A DNA stretch of 64,000 nt from Alphaproteobacteria bacterium (GCA_030425925.1 JAUHZO010000011.1:1-64000), one strand, 5' to 3'; positions 8,166 to 19,183 are shown, counted from the first letter of the stretch. Program-made: numbers and translations. Notes: generated from the letters alone by a model not told the origin.

Positions 8166-9152
8166 TTACTTGACGCAGGTGTCCACGTTGGTGTTGTCGC
8201 AGACGTCGAGACCGGTGTAGATCGGGCTTTCGACCTCCTTGCCCTCGGCGATGTCCTTGAGGACGAACATGGCCTTGTAGCCCATCTCCCACGGACGCTG
8301 GCCGACAAGGCCGTTGCCCAGGCCGTCCTTGGTTTGCGCCAGCTGCATCGGCAGCGTGTCGGCCACGACGATGGTCAGCTCGCCCGCATCCATCTTGGCC
8401 TTGTAGGGCTCGGCCGCCGAACGGTAGGCGTTGTCGAACCACTGGGTGAAGGCACCGGTGGACAGGAAGGCGGTCAGGTCGGAATTGGCCGCCAGCACGT
8501 CCGACATGCCCTGCACCGCGACATTGCCGTCATCGTTGGTGATCAGCGGGCAGCCCGAAACCTCGGTCCAGCCGCCCTCGCCCGCCAGCGCCTTGCCCGG
8601 AGGCGTGCCGGTGTCCATGCCCGACAGCGTGTCGCGCGCCCCCTTCAGGCGCTCGTTGTGGTTGGCCGCAGCCGCGCCGCCGGTCTGCAGGCAGATGGTG
8701 CCGCCATCGGGATGGCGCGCCATGACCAGCTTGGCCAGGTTCACACCGATGTCATAGTTGTTGGTGCCCACATAGGTGGTGCGCAGACCGGCATCCTCGG
8801 GCAGCAGGTCGGAATCCCAGGTGATGACCGGAATGCCTGCCGCCTCGGCATCCTTCAGAACCTTGCCCATGGCCGGCGCATTCGAGGGCGCCACCGCGAT
8901 GCCGTCGACCCCCTTGGTGATCAGGTCCTGCACGATCTGGATCTGCTCCAGTTCGGTATGCTCGCCCGGGCCGATATATTCGCAGGTCACGTCGGCCAGT
9001 TCTTCCTGCGCCTGGTAGCAGCCGTCGCGGGCCAGGTCGAAGAACGGGTTGTTCATCGCCTTGGGCACCAGCGCAAAGGTATAGCCCTCGGCCGCGGCCA
9101 TGCCCGTCAGCGCGACGGTTGCGATCATCGTGGTAGCCAGAAGTCTCTTCAT
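8166..9152 (-). CDS. Periplasmic sugar-binding protein (RbsB/FrcB class)
   Basis: A 328-residue protein starts at ATG 9152 behind AGGGAGGAAATC and has a clear signal peptide (MKRLLATTMIATVALTGMAA, cleavage near AAAEG). The mature part follows the type I sugar-binding pattern of Peripla_BP_4: ALVPKAMNNPFF, GVDGIAVAPSNAP, VITWDSDLLPED and GTNNYDIG. It contains seven cysteines in the mature chain, including CQTGG-like and CDNTNVDTC segments, more than usual for this family. It is the third gene of the ABC importer, transcribed after ATPase and permease. The ligand is probably a monosaccharide or cyclitol, judging from the operon. Confidence 0.9.
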   Translation of the reverse strand: MKRLLATTMIATVALTGMAAAEGYTFALVPKAMNNPFFDLARDGCYQAQEELADVTCEYIGPGEHTELEQIQIVQDLITKGVDGIAVAPSNAPAMGKVLKDAEAAGIPVITWDSDLLPEDAGLRTTYVGTNNYDIGVNLAKLVMARHPDGGTICLQTGGAAAANHNERLKGARDTLSGMDTGTPPGKALAGEGGWTEVSGCPLITNDDGNVAVQGMSDVLAANSDLTAFLSTGAFTQWFDNAYRSAAEPYKAKMDAGELTIVVADTLPMQLAQTKDGLGNGLVGQRPWEMGYKAMFVLKDIAEGKEVESPIYTGLDVCDNTNVDTCVK

Positions 9153-9192
9153 GATTTCCTCCCTGGGTTTTAGAAGAGTTCGCTCAGCGGGG

Positions 9193-10263
9193 TTATCTTC
9201 CCCGTCGGTTGCGGATCTGTTCCAGAAGCACCGCAAGGATGAGGAACAGACCAACAAAGAATTGCTGCCACAGCGCCGGGATGCCGGCGAGGATCAGCGA
9301 GTTCCGGATCAACTCGATCAGCGCCGCGCCGATGGGGGCGCCCAGCGCAAAGACCACCCCGCCCATCAGGTTCGCGCCGCCGATCACGGTGGCGGCGATG
9401 ACCGTCAGTTCCCAGGTGAAGCCCATGGCATTGGTGACCGAGCCGGTATAGCCCACGAAAAGAAAGGCCGACAGGCCCGCGGTCAGCGAACAGACGACGT
9501 AGACCGACACCAGCATGCGCTCGACCGGGATGCCCGCCAGCCTGGCGGCATGGGCGTTGCCGCCGATGGCGATCACCCAGCGGCCCCAGGTGGAATAGCG
9601 CCAGACCCACCAGAACACCGCCGTCAGCACGCCGAGGATCCAGACCACGTTGGGCACCGACAGGATGCTGCCGCCGCCGATCCATTCGAACAGGTCCTGA
9701 TCGGGGCCGAAATCCCAGATCATCTGGTTGTTCGACACCACCCGCGCCAGCGACACGACGATGGACAGCATCCCCAGCGTGACCACAAAGGGCGGCATGC
9801 GCAGATAGGCCACCAGCACGCCGTTCACCAGGCCCACCAGCGCCGCCGCGGTCATGCAGCCCAGAAAGCCCAGGCCGATGCCATAGCCGGCCTGCATGAT
9901 CAGCCCGGTGATGATGCCCGACAGGCCCACCAGCGAGCCCACGCTCAGATCGATCCCGGCGGTGCAGATCACCGCCGACATGCCCAGCGCCATGATGCCG
10001 AAAAAGGCCATGTTGCGGGTGATGTTGAAGATGTTGCGCTCGGTCATGAAGGCGTCCGAGACCACGGTCATCACCGCCGCCAGCGCAATCAGCGACACGA
10101 ACACCCAGAACGGCTGGGTGCGCAGCACAGCGCCCAGGCCCGTCACCTCCTGCCGCGAGGTGATGCTGTCGTCGATGGCGGCGTGGTCTTCCTTGTCGAG
10201 GATGTCCGAAGGTCCCCGCCCGGGGTGACGGCGCAGCTCCTGATCTGTCGGTTCGTCTGTCAT
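9193..10263 (-). CDS. Sugar ABC transporter permease (RbsC/FrcC class)
   Basis: The 356-residue permease starts at ATG 10263, which overlaps the ATPase stop (ATGA). After a charged cytoplasmic N-terminus of about 50 residues it has eight to ten hydrophobic helices and the family signatures GMSAVICTAGIDLSVGS and ATVIGGANLMGG. It pairs with the single-domain ATPase and the RbsB-class binding protein, matching the Frc fructose-type importer layout. It spans the inner membrane. Confidence 0.9.
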   Translation of the reverse strand: MTDEPTDQELRRHPGRGPSDILDKEDHAAIDDSITSRQEVTGLGAVLRTQPFWVFVSLIALAAVMTVVSDAFMTERNIFNITRNMAFFGIMALGMSAVICTAGIDLSVGSLVGLSGIITGLIMQAGYGIGLGFLGCMTAAALVGLVNGVLVAYLRMPPFVVTLGMLSIVVSLARVVSNNQMIWDFGPDQDLFEWIGGGSILSVPNVVWILGVLTAVFWWVWRYSTWGRWVIAIGGNAHAARLAGIPVERMLVSVYVVCSLTAGLSAFLFVGYTGSVTNAMGFTWELTVIAATVIGGANLMGGVVFALGAPIGAALIELIRNSLILAGIPALWQQFFVGLFLILAVLLEQIRNRRGR

Positions 10264-11000
10264 GCTGCTTCGATCGCTCCGATGATGAGGCCGGTGACTT
10301 CTTCGGGGGTGGTGTCGCGGATGCGCTTGTCGGCCACCTTGGTGCCCCGGCGCAGCACCGCCACGCGGTCGCAGACGTCGAACACGTCCGGCATCCGGTG
10401 CGACACCAGGATGACGGCATGGCCGGTCTCCTTGAGCCGGTGGATCAGCGCCAGCACCTCCTTGACCTGCCGAACCGAGATCGCCGCCGTGGGTTCGTCC
10501 ATCAGCACCAGCTTGGGATCGCTCAGCCGGGTGCGGGCGATGGCCACCGCCTGGCGCTGCCCGCCGGACATCTGCCGCACCAGATCGCGCGGGCGGGTTT
10601 CGGATTTCAGCTCGGCAAACAGTTCTCCGGCCCGTTGATACATCGCCGGGTAGTCGAGCATCGAGAACGGCCCGACCTTGCGGCGCAGCTCGCGTCCCAG
10701 AAAGACATTGGCCGCCGCCGTCAGGTTGTCGCACAGCGCAAGGTCCTGATAGACGATCTCGATCCCCGCTTCACGCGCGTCGATGGGCTTGGAAAAGGCC
10801 ACGTCCTGCCCCTCGATGCGGATCTTGCCCGAGGTTGGCGGGAAATTGCCCGCGATGATCTTCATCAGCGTGGACTTGCCCGCGCCGTTGTCGCCCATCA
10901 GCCCCACCACCTCGCCCGGGGCGATGGTCAGGTCGACCCCCTGGAGCGCGTGGATGGCCCCGAAACTCTTGGTGATGTTGCTGAGTTCCAGAAGGCTCAT
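10260..11000 (-). CDS. Sugar ABC transporter ATPase, single nucleotide-binding domain (FrcA class)
   Basis: The protein has 246 residues and carries one ABC cassette: Walker A GDNGAGKST, signature MSGGQRQ, Walker B LVLMDEPT and the switch histidine in LVSHRMPD. RbsA-type partners of RbsC permeases usually carry two cassettes (about 500 residues); the single-cassette form recalls FrcA of rhizobia. ATG 11000 follows GGGGACGGCGGC. The 166 bases upstream to the SDR contain a TTGACT hexamer but no convincing promoter, so read-through from iolD is likely. Confidence 0.9.
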   Translation of the reverse strand: MSLLELSNITKSFGAIHALQGVDLTIAPGEVVGLMGDNGAGKSTLMKIIAGNFPPTSGKIRIEGQDVAFSKPIDAREAGIEIVYQDLALCDNLTAAANVFLGRELRRKVGPFSMLDYPAMYQRAGELFAELKSETRPRDLVRQMSGGQRQAVAIARTRLSDPKLVLMDEPTAAISVRQVKEVLALIHRLKETGHAVILVSHRMPDVFDVCDRVAVLRRGTKVADKRIRDTTPEEVTGLIIGAIEAA

Positions 11001-11166
11001 GCCGCCGTCCCCTCCCCCGTGTCGCCGCCGGTGCAGCCCAGGGCGGGCCTGGGCCGGCGGATCGTTCCCCGATCCTCGGCGAAGCCTTGAGTCAATTGCA
11101 AGCAAAGAGTGCGCAGGCCCGGCAGGGGCAAGCGCAAGGCGTGCGCCATCCGGGTCCCGCGCCGCG

Positions 11167-11982
11167 TCATTCGGTCAGCTTTTCCGCCGGTCCCGGGGCC
11201 TGGCCGTCATAGCCGCCCCAGACCGACTGGTCGTAATGGATCACCGATCCGGTCATCAGCCCCGCGTCGTCCGAGGCCAGGAACAGCACGGCGCGCGCCA
11301 CCTCCTGCGGGTCCAGCAGGCGACCGAAGGGCAGGCCCGCATTGGCCTTGGTCTCCCAGTCGGGATCGCCGGATTCGGCCAGTTGCAGCTGGCGTTCATG
11401 GTCCGAGGCCATCCAGCCGATATCCAGCTGGTTGACATGGATGCGGTTGCGCATAAGCGCATAGCCGGCATTGCGCGTCAGCGTCGACAGCGCCGCCTTC
11501 GAAGCGCAATAGGGCGCGATGAAAGGCTGGCCCGCTCGCGACGAGGTGGAGCCGATATTGACGATCCGCCCGCCCTTGCCGCCGCGCTCCATCACCTTGA
11601 CCGCGTCCTGCATCAGAAAGAACGGCGCGCGGGTGTTGACGGCAAACATGGCGTCGAACAGATCGGGCGTGGTGTTGAGCAGGTTGCCGCGGTCGGTGAG
11701 CCCGGCGGCGTTCACCAGGATGTCGACGGTGCCAAAGCGCGCGTCGGCGGCGGGGATGATCGCCTGCACGTCCTCGATCCGGGCCAGATCGGCGGCGATC
11801 ATCTCGACCGGCACGCCGGTGTCGCCGGTGATCTCGACCGCCTTCGCGCGGCCCTTGTCCACGCCGCGGCCCACGATGGCGATGCCCGCAGCCCCCGCCC
11901 GGGCAAACAGGGCGGCAATGGCCGCGCCAAGCCCCTGCGTGCCGCCCGTGATCACTGCTGTCTTTCCGTCGATCCGGTTCAT
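11167..11982 (-). CDS. Short-chain dehydrogenase/reductase following iolD
   Basis: The product has 271 residues with the cofactor motif TGGTQGLG, NAAG, catalytic Ser in NIGSTSS and Tyr/Lys in YCASKAAL. An arginine in VGRGVDKGRAK after the second strand suggests NADP(H). ATG 11982 lies 58 bases after the iolD stop and the ABC ATPase follows at 11000. By context it may oxidise or reduce an inosose or cyclitol that feeds the IolD reaction, but this is inference. Confidence 0.85.
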   Translation of the reverse strand: MNRIDGKTAVITGGTQGLGAAIAALFARAGAAGIAIVGRGVDKGRAKAVEITGDTGVPVEMIAADLARIEDVQAIIPAADARFGTVDILVNAAGLTDRGNLLNTTPDLFDAMFAVNTRAPFFLMQDAVKVMERGGKGGRIVNIGSTSSRAGQPFIAPYCASKAALSTLTRNAGYALMRNRIHVNQLDIGWMASDHERQLQLAESGDPDWETKANAGLPFGRLLDPQEVARAVLFLASDDAGLMTGSVIHYDQSVWGGYDGQAPGPAEKLTE

Positions 11983-12040
11983 CCGTCCTGTCCGCCTGTC
12001 CTGCCGTTTGATCTCGCGGCCAGCCGCCGCGCGCCCCGGC

Positions 12041-13903
12041 TCACACCCCGGTCCGTTGCCTGGAGCGAAACGCCTCCTGCGCCGCGCGCGCGTCCTGCAC
12101 CTCTTGCCGCGGGCTGACCTCGGGCACGCCGACATACCAGTCGGCCCCGCCGGGCGTCCACGTATAGGCGTCCGAGGCGATGCTGATCACCGTGGTGGCA
12201 TCGGTTGTCTGCGCCCAGTCCATCGCCGCCTCCAGATCCGCAAGGCTGTCGCAATGGCGGGCATAGGCCCCCATCGCCTCGGCATGGCGGGCGAAATCCA
12301 CGTGGCGCACATTGGCCCTGTCGGTCACCCGGCAATCCTGCAGGAGATTGTTGAACCCCGCCCCGCCCATGCCGGTCTGCAGGCGGTTGATGACCGCAAA
12401 GCCGCCATTGTCGCAGACGACCACGATCATCTTGTGCCCCGAGATGACCGAGGAATGAATGTCGGAGTTCATCATCATGTAGGATCCGTCCCCCACCATG
12501 ACGATGGGAGTGCCGGGCCGGCCCTGCATCGCCATGGCATGCCCCCAGCCGCCGGCGATCTCGTATCCCATGCAGGAATACCCGAATTCGCAGTCGAAAC
12601 TGTGCGGTGCCTTGCAGCGCCAGTTCTTGATCGTCTCGCCCGGCAGGCCGCCCGCGGCGGTGACCATCACGTCTTCGGGCCGTGCGGCGCGGTTCACCAC
12701 GCCGATCACCTGCGCATAGCTTGGCAGCGCCTGGTTGGTGGCGGCCTGCCCGTCGTCCAGCAGGCGGTTCCAGTCGGCGTAAAGCCGCTGCGCCGTGGCC
12801 AGCCGCTCGGGCGGGGCGGCCCAGTCGCCCAGCGCGGCGTCGATCTCGGTCAGCGAGTCCAGCGCGTCGCCCACCACCGGCACGGCACCATGCTTGACCG
12901 CGTCAAAGCGCGCGGCGTTCACCGTTACAAAGCGGGCGTCCTGCGGAAAGGTCGTCCATGACCCGGTGGTGAAATCCTGCAGCCGTGTGCCGATGGCCAG
13001 CACCACGTCGGCGGTTTCCGCCAGCTCGCGCGCGGCCTCGGTGCCTTCGATCCCCATGGGCCCGACATAGACCGGATCGTCATGCACCAGCGCGCCCTTG
13101 CCGGCGATGGTTTCCGCCACCGGGATCCCGCGCCGCGCCGCAAACCCGGCCAGCGCCGCTTCGGCCCCGGAATAGCGCACCCCGCCGCCCGAGATGATCA
13201 GCGGCCGCCTGGCCGTCTTCAGAACCTCGACCGCCGCTGCCACCTGATCGCGCGACGGGCGCGGGCGCGGGATGGTCCAGACCCGCTCTTCGAAGAAGGC
13301 GACAGGGTAGTCGAAGGCAAGCTCCTGGGTGTCCTGCGGCAGGCCAAGAAAGGCCGGGCCGCAATCGGCCGGGTCCAGCATGGTGGCAATCGCCTGCGGC
13401 AGCGATTGCAGGATCTGCGCCGGATGCACGATCCGGTCCCAATAGCGCGAGACCGCGCGAAAGCTGTCATTGACCGTGGTCGAGGGGTTTCCGAAATGCT
13501 CGACCTGCTGCAGCACCGGGTCAGGCAAGCGGTTCACATAGGTGTCCCCGGCCAGCAGCAGCACCGGCAGGCGGTTGGCATGGGCCACCCCCGCGGCGGT
13601 CACCATGTTGGTGGCCCCCGGCCCCACCGAAGAGGTGGCGATCATGATCTGGCGACGCCGCCTGGCCTTGGCAAAGGCAATCGCCGCCAGCGCCATGGAT
13701 TGTTCGTTCTGGCCGCGCCAGGTGGGCAGCTGGTCCTGCACCCGCTCCAGCGCTTCGGCCAGGCAGGTGACGTTGCCATGGCCGAAAATGCCGAACACCC
13801 CGGCAAAGAGCGGCACCCGGGCGCCGTCGATCTCGGTGTACTGGGCGCACAGATAGCGCACCATGGCCTGCGCCATCGTCAGGCGAACGGTCTCAGCCGG
13901 CAT
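12041..13903 (-). CDS. iolD: 3D-(3,5/4)-trihydroxycyclohexane-1,2-dione hydrolase (IolD), ThDP-dependent
   Basis: The 620-residue protein matches IolD in length and motifs: GVFGIFGHGNVTCL with the glutamine/glutamate block WRGQNEQSMA near the N-terminus, the middle-domain signature IGTRLQDFTTGSW, and the thiamine-diphosphate motif GDGSYMMMNSDIHSS in the C-terminal third. IolD opens the ring of the cyclic diketone made from myo-inositol. ATG 13903 is chosen for its strong GGGGAGGAACCGGAC ribosome site; an in-frame ATG at 13962 overlaps the promoter region. It is the first gene of the leftward operon. The window holds no iolE, which makes its substrate, and no iolB, iolC or iolJ, which process its product. 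Confidence 0.92.
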   Translation of the reverse strand: MPAETVRLTMAQAMVRYLCAQYTEIDGARVPLFAGVFGIFGHGNVTCLAEALERVQDQLPTWRGQNEQSMALAAIAFAKARRRRQIMIATSSVGPGATNMVTAAGVAHANRLPVLLLAGDTYVNRLPDPVLQQVEHFGNPSTTVNDSFRAVSRYWDRIVHPAQILQSLPQAIATMLDPADCGPAFLGLPQDTQELAFDYPVAFFEERVWTIPRPRPSRDQVAAAVEVLKTARRPLIISGGGVRYSGAEAALAGFAARRGIPVAETIAGKGALVHDDPVYVGPMGIEGTEAARELAETADVVLAIGTRLQDFTTGSWTTFPQDARFVTVNAARFDAVKHGAVPVVGDALDSLTEIDAALGDWAAPPERLATAQRLYADWNRLLDDGQAATNQALPSYAQVIGVVNRAARPEDVMVTAAGGLPGETIKNWRCKAPHSFDCEFGYSCMGYEIAGGWGHAMAMQGRPGTPIVMVGDGSYMMMNSDIHSSVISGHKMIVVVCDNGGFAVINRLQTGMGGAGFNNLLQDCRVTDRANVRHVDFARHAEAMGAYARHCDSLADLEAAMDWAQTTDATTVISIASDAYTWTPGGADWYVGVPEVSPRQEVQDARAAQEAFRSRQRTGV

Positions 13904-13962
13904 GTCCGGTTCCTCCCCAAGGGCTCTTGCGGCCCCTTGCCATGCGGTGTTCGAAATGTTCA

Positions 13963-13996
13963 TTGACAAGCTAAACTCCCTGCAATGATCATTGCA
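13963..13996. promoter_or_regulatory. Divergent control region with a perfect 16-bp palindrome (probable operator)
   Basis: The 130-bp space between iolD and iolG contains TTGACA (13963-13968, a perfect -35 hexamer reading rightward) and TGCAATGATCATTGCA at 13981-13996, a perfect 16-bp palindrome placed where the -10 would lie. A repressor bound there could block both divergent promoters. The RpiR-family gene at the end of the rightward operon is the natural candidate, since no other local regulator is intact on this side. Confidence 0.75.
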
Positions 13997-14033
13997 ACAG
14001 AAAATCGGAGCCGCCGAAAAACGGGAGGACGCC

Positions 14034-15041
14034 TTGCCCCGCATCTGTGTACTTGGCTGCGGCCGGATCGGTCGCATGCATGCCGACAACATCGCCGCCC
14101 ATCCCCGCGCCGCGCTTGCCGGTTTGTTCGATGTCCATGCGCCGTCGGCGGCGGATGTCGCCGACCGGCACGGCGTGACCAGTTTTGCCTCGGCCGCCGA
14201 GGCGATTGCCGCAGACACCGTGGACGCGGTGCTGATCGCCACGCCCACCAGCACCCATGTGGACTATCTCGAAGCGGCGGTGCGGGCGGGCAAGCCGGTG
14301 CTGTGCGAAAAGCCCATCGACCTGTCGCTGGCGCGGGTGAACGAGCTGGCGGCGCGCATCGCGGGCAGCCCGGTGCCCATCATGCTGGGCTTTGTTCGCC
14401 GCTTCGATCCGGGCCATGCAGCGGCGCAACGGGCGGCTGCCGCGGGCGAGATCGGCGCGCTGCATCAGGTCATCATCACCTCGCGCGATCCGGGCATGGC
14501 CCCGGACAGCTATATCGAGACCTCGGGCGGCATCTTCCGCGACATGACGATCCACGATCTGGACCTCGCGCGCTTCATGCTGGGCGAAGAGATCGCCACC
14601 GTCACCGCCACGGGCGCGCGCCTGGTCGATCCGGCGCTGATGGCGCGCTGCGGCGATTTCGACACCGTCGTGGTGACGCTGAGCACCGCAAGCGGTCGGC
14701 AGGCGGTGATCACCAATTCGCGCCGCGCGGTCTATGGCTATGACCAGCGGGTGGAACTGTTCGGGTCCGAAGGCATGCTGATCTCGGACAACCGGCGCGA
14801 AAACCTGGTGACACGGCATGTCGCGGGGGCCACTGGCATCGCCGCGCCGCTGCAGCATTTCTTCATCGAACGCTACAGCGAGGCCTTCAACGCCGAAATC
14901 GGCCATTTCGTCGATGCGATCGAGGGCACCGCCCCGGTGCCCGCGGGGTTCGAGGACGGGCGGCAGGCGCTGCTGCTGGCGGATGCGTGCTTTCTGTCGG
15001 TGGCCGAGGGCCGCACGATCCAGACAAGCGATCTGGGCTGA
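14034..15041 (+). CDS. iolG: Inositol 2-dehydrogenase-like oxidoreductase (IolG, Gfo/Idh/MocA family)
   Basis: A 335-residue enzyme begins at TTG 14034, seven bases behind GGGAGG; the frame reaches further upstream to 13992 but that would run through the operator. The Rossmann motif is VLGCGRIGRMHADNI and the family's catalytic residues are visible in CEKPIDL (Lys) and DMTIHDLDLARFMLG (Asp and His). These wordings are those of inositol 2-dehydrogenases, which oxidise myo-inositol to scyllo-inosose with NAD. It is the first gene of the rightward operon and divergent from iolD. Confidence 0.88.
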   Translation: MPRICVLGCGRIGRMHADNIAAHPRAALAGLFDVHAPSAADVADRHGVTSFASAAEAIAADTVDAVLIATPTSTHVDYLEAAVRAGKPVLCEKPIDLSLARVNELAARIAGSPVPIMLGFVRRFDPGHAAAQRAAAAGEIGALHQVIITSRDPGMAPDSYIETSGGIFRDMTIHDLDLARFMLGEEIATVTATGARLVDPALMARCGDFDTVVVTLSTASGRQAVITNSRRAVYGYDQRVELFGSEGMLISDNRRENLVTRHVAGATGIAAPLQHFFIERYSEAFNAEIGHFVDAIEGTAPVPAGFEDGRQALLLADACFLSVAEGRTIQTSDLG

Positions 15042-15130
15042 GCCATGTCGGCGGTGGCGGTCACGACGCACAGGCCCTCCCGGAGCACCGGTCTGCGCGC
15101 CCGGTGCACAGGCCCGGACGGAGCGGCCTG

Positions 15131-16085
15131 ATGCCCCGGGTCGTTGTTGCCGGTCCGCTTCATCCTTCGGGGCGCGCGCTGCTGGACGCCGCCCCGGACA
15201 TGGACATCACCTATATCGCCGAGACGTCGGAGCCGAGCCTTGCCGCGCGGATCGACGCGGCGGACGCGGTGCTGTTGCGGACGCAGCCCCTGGGAGCCGA
15301 AACGATCGCCCGGGCCGACCGGCTGCGCATCGTGTCGCGCCACGGGGTGGGCTATGACGCGGTGGACGTGGCGGCGCTGAGCGCGCGCGGCATCGCGCTG
15401 GCGGTCTGCGGCGATGTCAACGCCACCAGCGTTGCCGAACACGCCGCCATGATGATCCTGGCCACCAGCAAACGCCTTCTGCGCGGCGACAACGCCGTGC
15501 GCCGCGGCGCCTGGGAATGGCGCAACAGGCTGGAGGCGCGCGACATCAGGGGCCAGAACCTGCTGCTGGTGGGCTATGGCCGGATCGGCCGCCAGACCGG
15601 CCGGATGATGCAGGCGCTTGGCATGGTCGTGCGCGCGCATGACCCCTTCCTGATGCAGGCCGGCTGGCCCCGGGACGGTGTCGACCCGGTCGCGACGCTG
15701 GACGAGGGGCTGGGCTGGGCCGACGTGATCTCGTTCTCGCTGCCGCATTCGGGCGCGCCGCTGGTCGGGGCGGCACAGGTGGACCGCATGCGCGACGGCG
15801 TGATCCTGATCAACACCGCCCGCGGCGGCATCCTGGACGAGGCGGCGCTGATCGACGGGCTTGAAAGCGGGCGGATCGGGGCCGCGGGGCTGGATGTCTT
15901 TGCCAGCGAACCCATGCCGCAGGGCCATCCGCTGACCCGGTTCGACCAGGTGCTGCTGTCGCCCCATATCGGCGGGCTGACGCAGGACGCCGCCGAACGC
16001 ATGGCGGTGTCCTCGGCGCAGAACATCCTCGATTTCTTCGGCGGCCGGCTGGATCCGGCGCTGATCGTGAACAGGACGGACCTGA

Positions 16086-16105
<20 letters not shown>
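15131..16105 (+). CDS. D-isomer-specific 2-hydroxyacid dehydrogenase
   Basis: The 324-residue protein has the NAD motif VGYGRIGRQTG near residue 146 and the catalytic Arg (INTARGG), Glu and His (LLSPHIGGLT) of the phosphoglycerate/hydroxypyruvate dehydrogenase superfamily. It lacks the ACT domain of SerA. ATG 15131 follows a 90-base gap after iolG, and its 3' end overlaps the next gene by 20 bases. In context it may reduce or oxidise a 2-keto acid generated by ring opening; this is inference. Confidence 0.88.
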
Positions 16106-17212
<1,107 letters not shown>

Positions 17213-17216
<4 letters not shown>

Positions 17217-18283
17217 CGATCCGCTATGGCGTGGTGGGCGCGGGATGGATTTCGCAGACAGCCTTTCTGCCCGGCACCGGGTTGACCGGCAATTCCCGCA
17301 CCACGGCGCTGGTCAGCGGCAGCGCGGAAACCGCAGGGCAGCTGGCGGCGTTTCACGACATACCGCATGTCTTTCCCTATGACCGCTATGACGAGATGCT
17401 TGCCGCCGATCTGGTGGACGCGGTCTATATCGCCCTGCCCAACACGCTGCATGCCGATTACGCGATCCGCGCCGCCCGGGCCGGCAAACACGTGCTGGTG
17501 GAAAAGCCTCTGGCCGTCTCGGTCGAGGAATGCCGCGCGATGATCGACGCCGCGCAGGATGCGGGTGTGTTCCTGATGACCGCCTACCGGCTGCACACCG
17601 AACCCGGCACCCTGCATGTGCTGGACCTGATCCGGCAGGGGGCCATAGGCGACCCCAGGCTGTTTTCCTCGGTCTTCGCCTTCCAGGCCGGCCCCGACAA
17701 CCACCGTCTGGCCGCCCGTCACTGGGGCGGGCCGCTGCAGGATATCGGCATCTACTGCCTGAACGCCGCCCGCCATGTGTTTGCCGATGAACCTGTGACG
17801 GTGCAGGCCATGCGCACCGCGTCGAACGATCCGCGCTTTGCCGAGGTCGAGGAATGCCACGCCGCCACGCTGCTGTTTCCCAATGGCCGCGCGGCGCAGT
17901 TCTGCGTCAGCTTCGGGGCCGCGCCGCTGGACACGTACCGCATCGCCGGCACCGAAGGCGACATCGCGGTCGAGCGCGCCTTCGACTTTCAGTCCCCCAC
18001 CACCGTGCGTCTGACCCGCGGGGACGAGGTCATCACGCACCGCTTTGCCCAGACCGACCATTTTGCCGGGCAGACCGCGTATTTCTCCGACTGCATCCTG
18101 ACCGGCCGCGCCCCGGAACCCGATGGCGCCGAAGGGCTGGCCGATGTGGCGGTGCTGCTGGCGCTGGAGCAGGCGGCGCAAACCGGCCTGCCGCAGCCAC
18201 TGGACCTGCCGCCCCGGCCGTGCCACCCCGGGCCCGACATGGTGCGGCGGTTCGCGCCGACGACGCGTCGTCTGGTGCTCTGA
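17213..18283 (+). CDS. Second Gfo/Idh/MocA-family dehydrogenase
   Basis: The 356-residue protein starts MTIRYGVVGAGWISQTAFLP, with the catalytic lysine in VLVEKPLAVS and the block HWGGPLQDIGIYCLNAARHVF. It belongs to the glucose-fructose oxidoreductase branch but lacks a Tat signal peptide, so it is cytoplasmic. It is the third dehydrogenase of this family in the same operon, an unusual concentration that implies several epimeric substrates or an oxidation-reduction (epimerisation) route. The start ATG overlaps the upstream stop. Confidence 0.88.
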
Positions 18284-18307
18284 CGCGGTGACCGAAGGAG
18301 CCACGGC

Positions 18308-19183
18308 ATGTCGCATCCGCCTGCCCCGCCGGCCGATTACGAAACGCTGTTCCAGCTGATCCACGACCGGTTCGACAGCATGAGCAAGTCGCACCAGCTG
18401 ATCTCGGTCTACCTGACGCAGAACCCGAACGAAATCGCGGTGCATTCGGTCAACGCGCTGGCGGATCGCTGCGGCATTCACGCGTCCAGCTTTGTGCGCT
18501 TTGCCCAGACGCTGGGGTTCAGCGGCTTCAAGGACCTGCAGACGATCTTTCGCAAGCGGCTGGAAACCGCCGCCCCCGGGTTCGAGGCGCGGGTGCGCGC
18601 GCTGGAGGACGATCTGGAAAACCGCGACGATCCGTCAGATTTCGGGTTCCTGCGCGATCTTGTCGTCAAGGACATCGCCGCCCTGCAGGCGCTGCTGGAC
18701 GATGTGCGCGGCGACGACCTGACCCGCGCCGCAGACCTGCTTGCCGCGGCCGGGACGGTCTTTCTTGTGGGCCAGCTGCGCTCGGCCCCGGTTGTGGAGT
18801 TCCTGCGCTACATGCTGGTAATGATCGGCAAGCGCTGCGTGCTGCTGGATCCGTCAGGCGGGCTGGCCACCCACATGGCGCGCACGATCACCGACGAGGA
18901 CGTGCTGGTTGCCGTGTCGTTCCGGTTCTACGCCAACGAGGTCGTGTCCATCGTCGAGGCGGTGCGCGACACAAGCACCCCCATCATTGCGCTGTCGGAC
19001 AGCACGCTGTCGCCGCTAGCCAAATCCGCCGACGTGTTCTTTTCGGTGCCCGAACACCGTCACACCTTCTCGCGGTCCATCGCCGCGCCGTGCTGCATCT
19101 CGCAGGCGCTGGTGCTGGCGACGGCAGCGCGGCTGCAGGTGGGGGCCGGATTGCCGGAAATCCCCACCGTCACCCGGGCCTGA
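18308..19183 (+). CDS. MurR/RpiR-family regulator, likely repressor of the cyclitol locus
   Basis: The 291-residue protein has the N-terminal RpiR helix-turn-helix (LADRCGIHASSFVRFAQTLG, residues about 54-73) and a C-terminal SIS sugar-isomerase fold (VFLVGQLRSAPVVEF, ISQALVLATAA). RpiR-type IolR proteins control inositol catabolism in rhizobia. A GAAGGAGCC ribosome site precedes ATG 18308, 24 bases after the preceding gene. It ends 12 bases from the convergent ABC ATPase gene. I infer that it binds the palindrome at 13981-13996. Confidence 0.9.
   Translation: MSHPPAPPADYETLFQLIHDRFDSMSKSHQLISVYLTQNPNEIAVHSVNALADRCGIHASSFVRFAQTLGFSGFKDLQTIFRKRLETAAPGFEARVRALEDDLENRDDPSDFGFLRDLVVKDIAALQALLDDVRGDDLTRAADLLAAAGTVFLVGQLRSAPVVEFLRYMLVMIGKRCVLLDPSGGLATHMARTITDEDVLVAVSFRFYANEVVSIVEAVRDTSTPIIALSDSTLSPLAKSADVFFSVPEHRHTFSRSIAAPCCISQALVLATAARLQVGAGLPEIPTVTRA

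Noticed and set aside
13904-13962. Upstream iolD start at ATG 13962
   Set aside because: It would place the start almost at the promoter and lacks a ribosome site, whereas ATG 13903 has GGGGAGG at ideal spacing.
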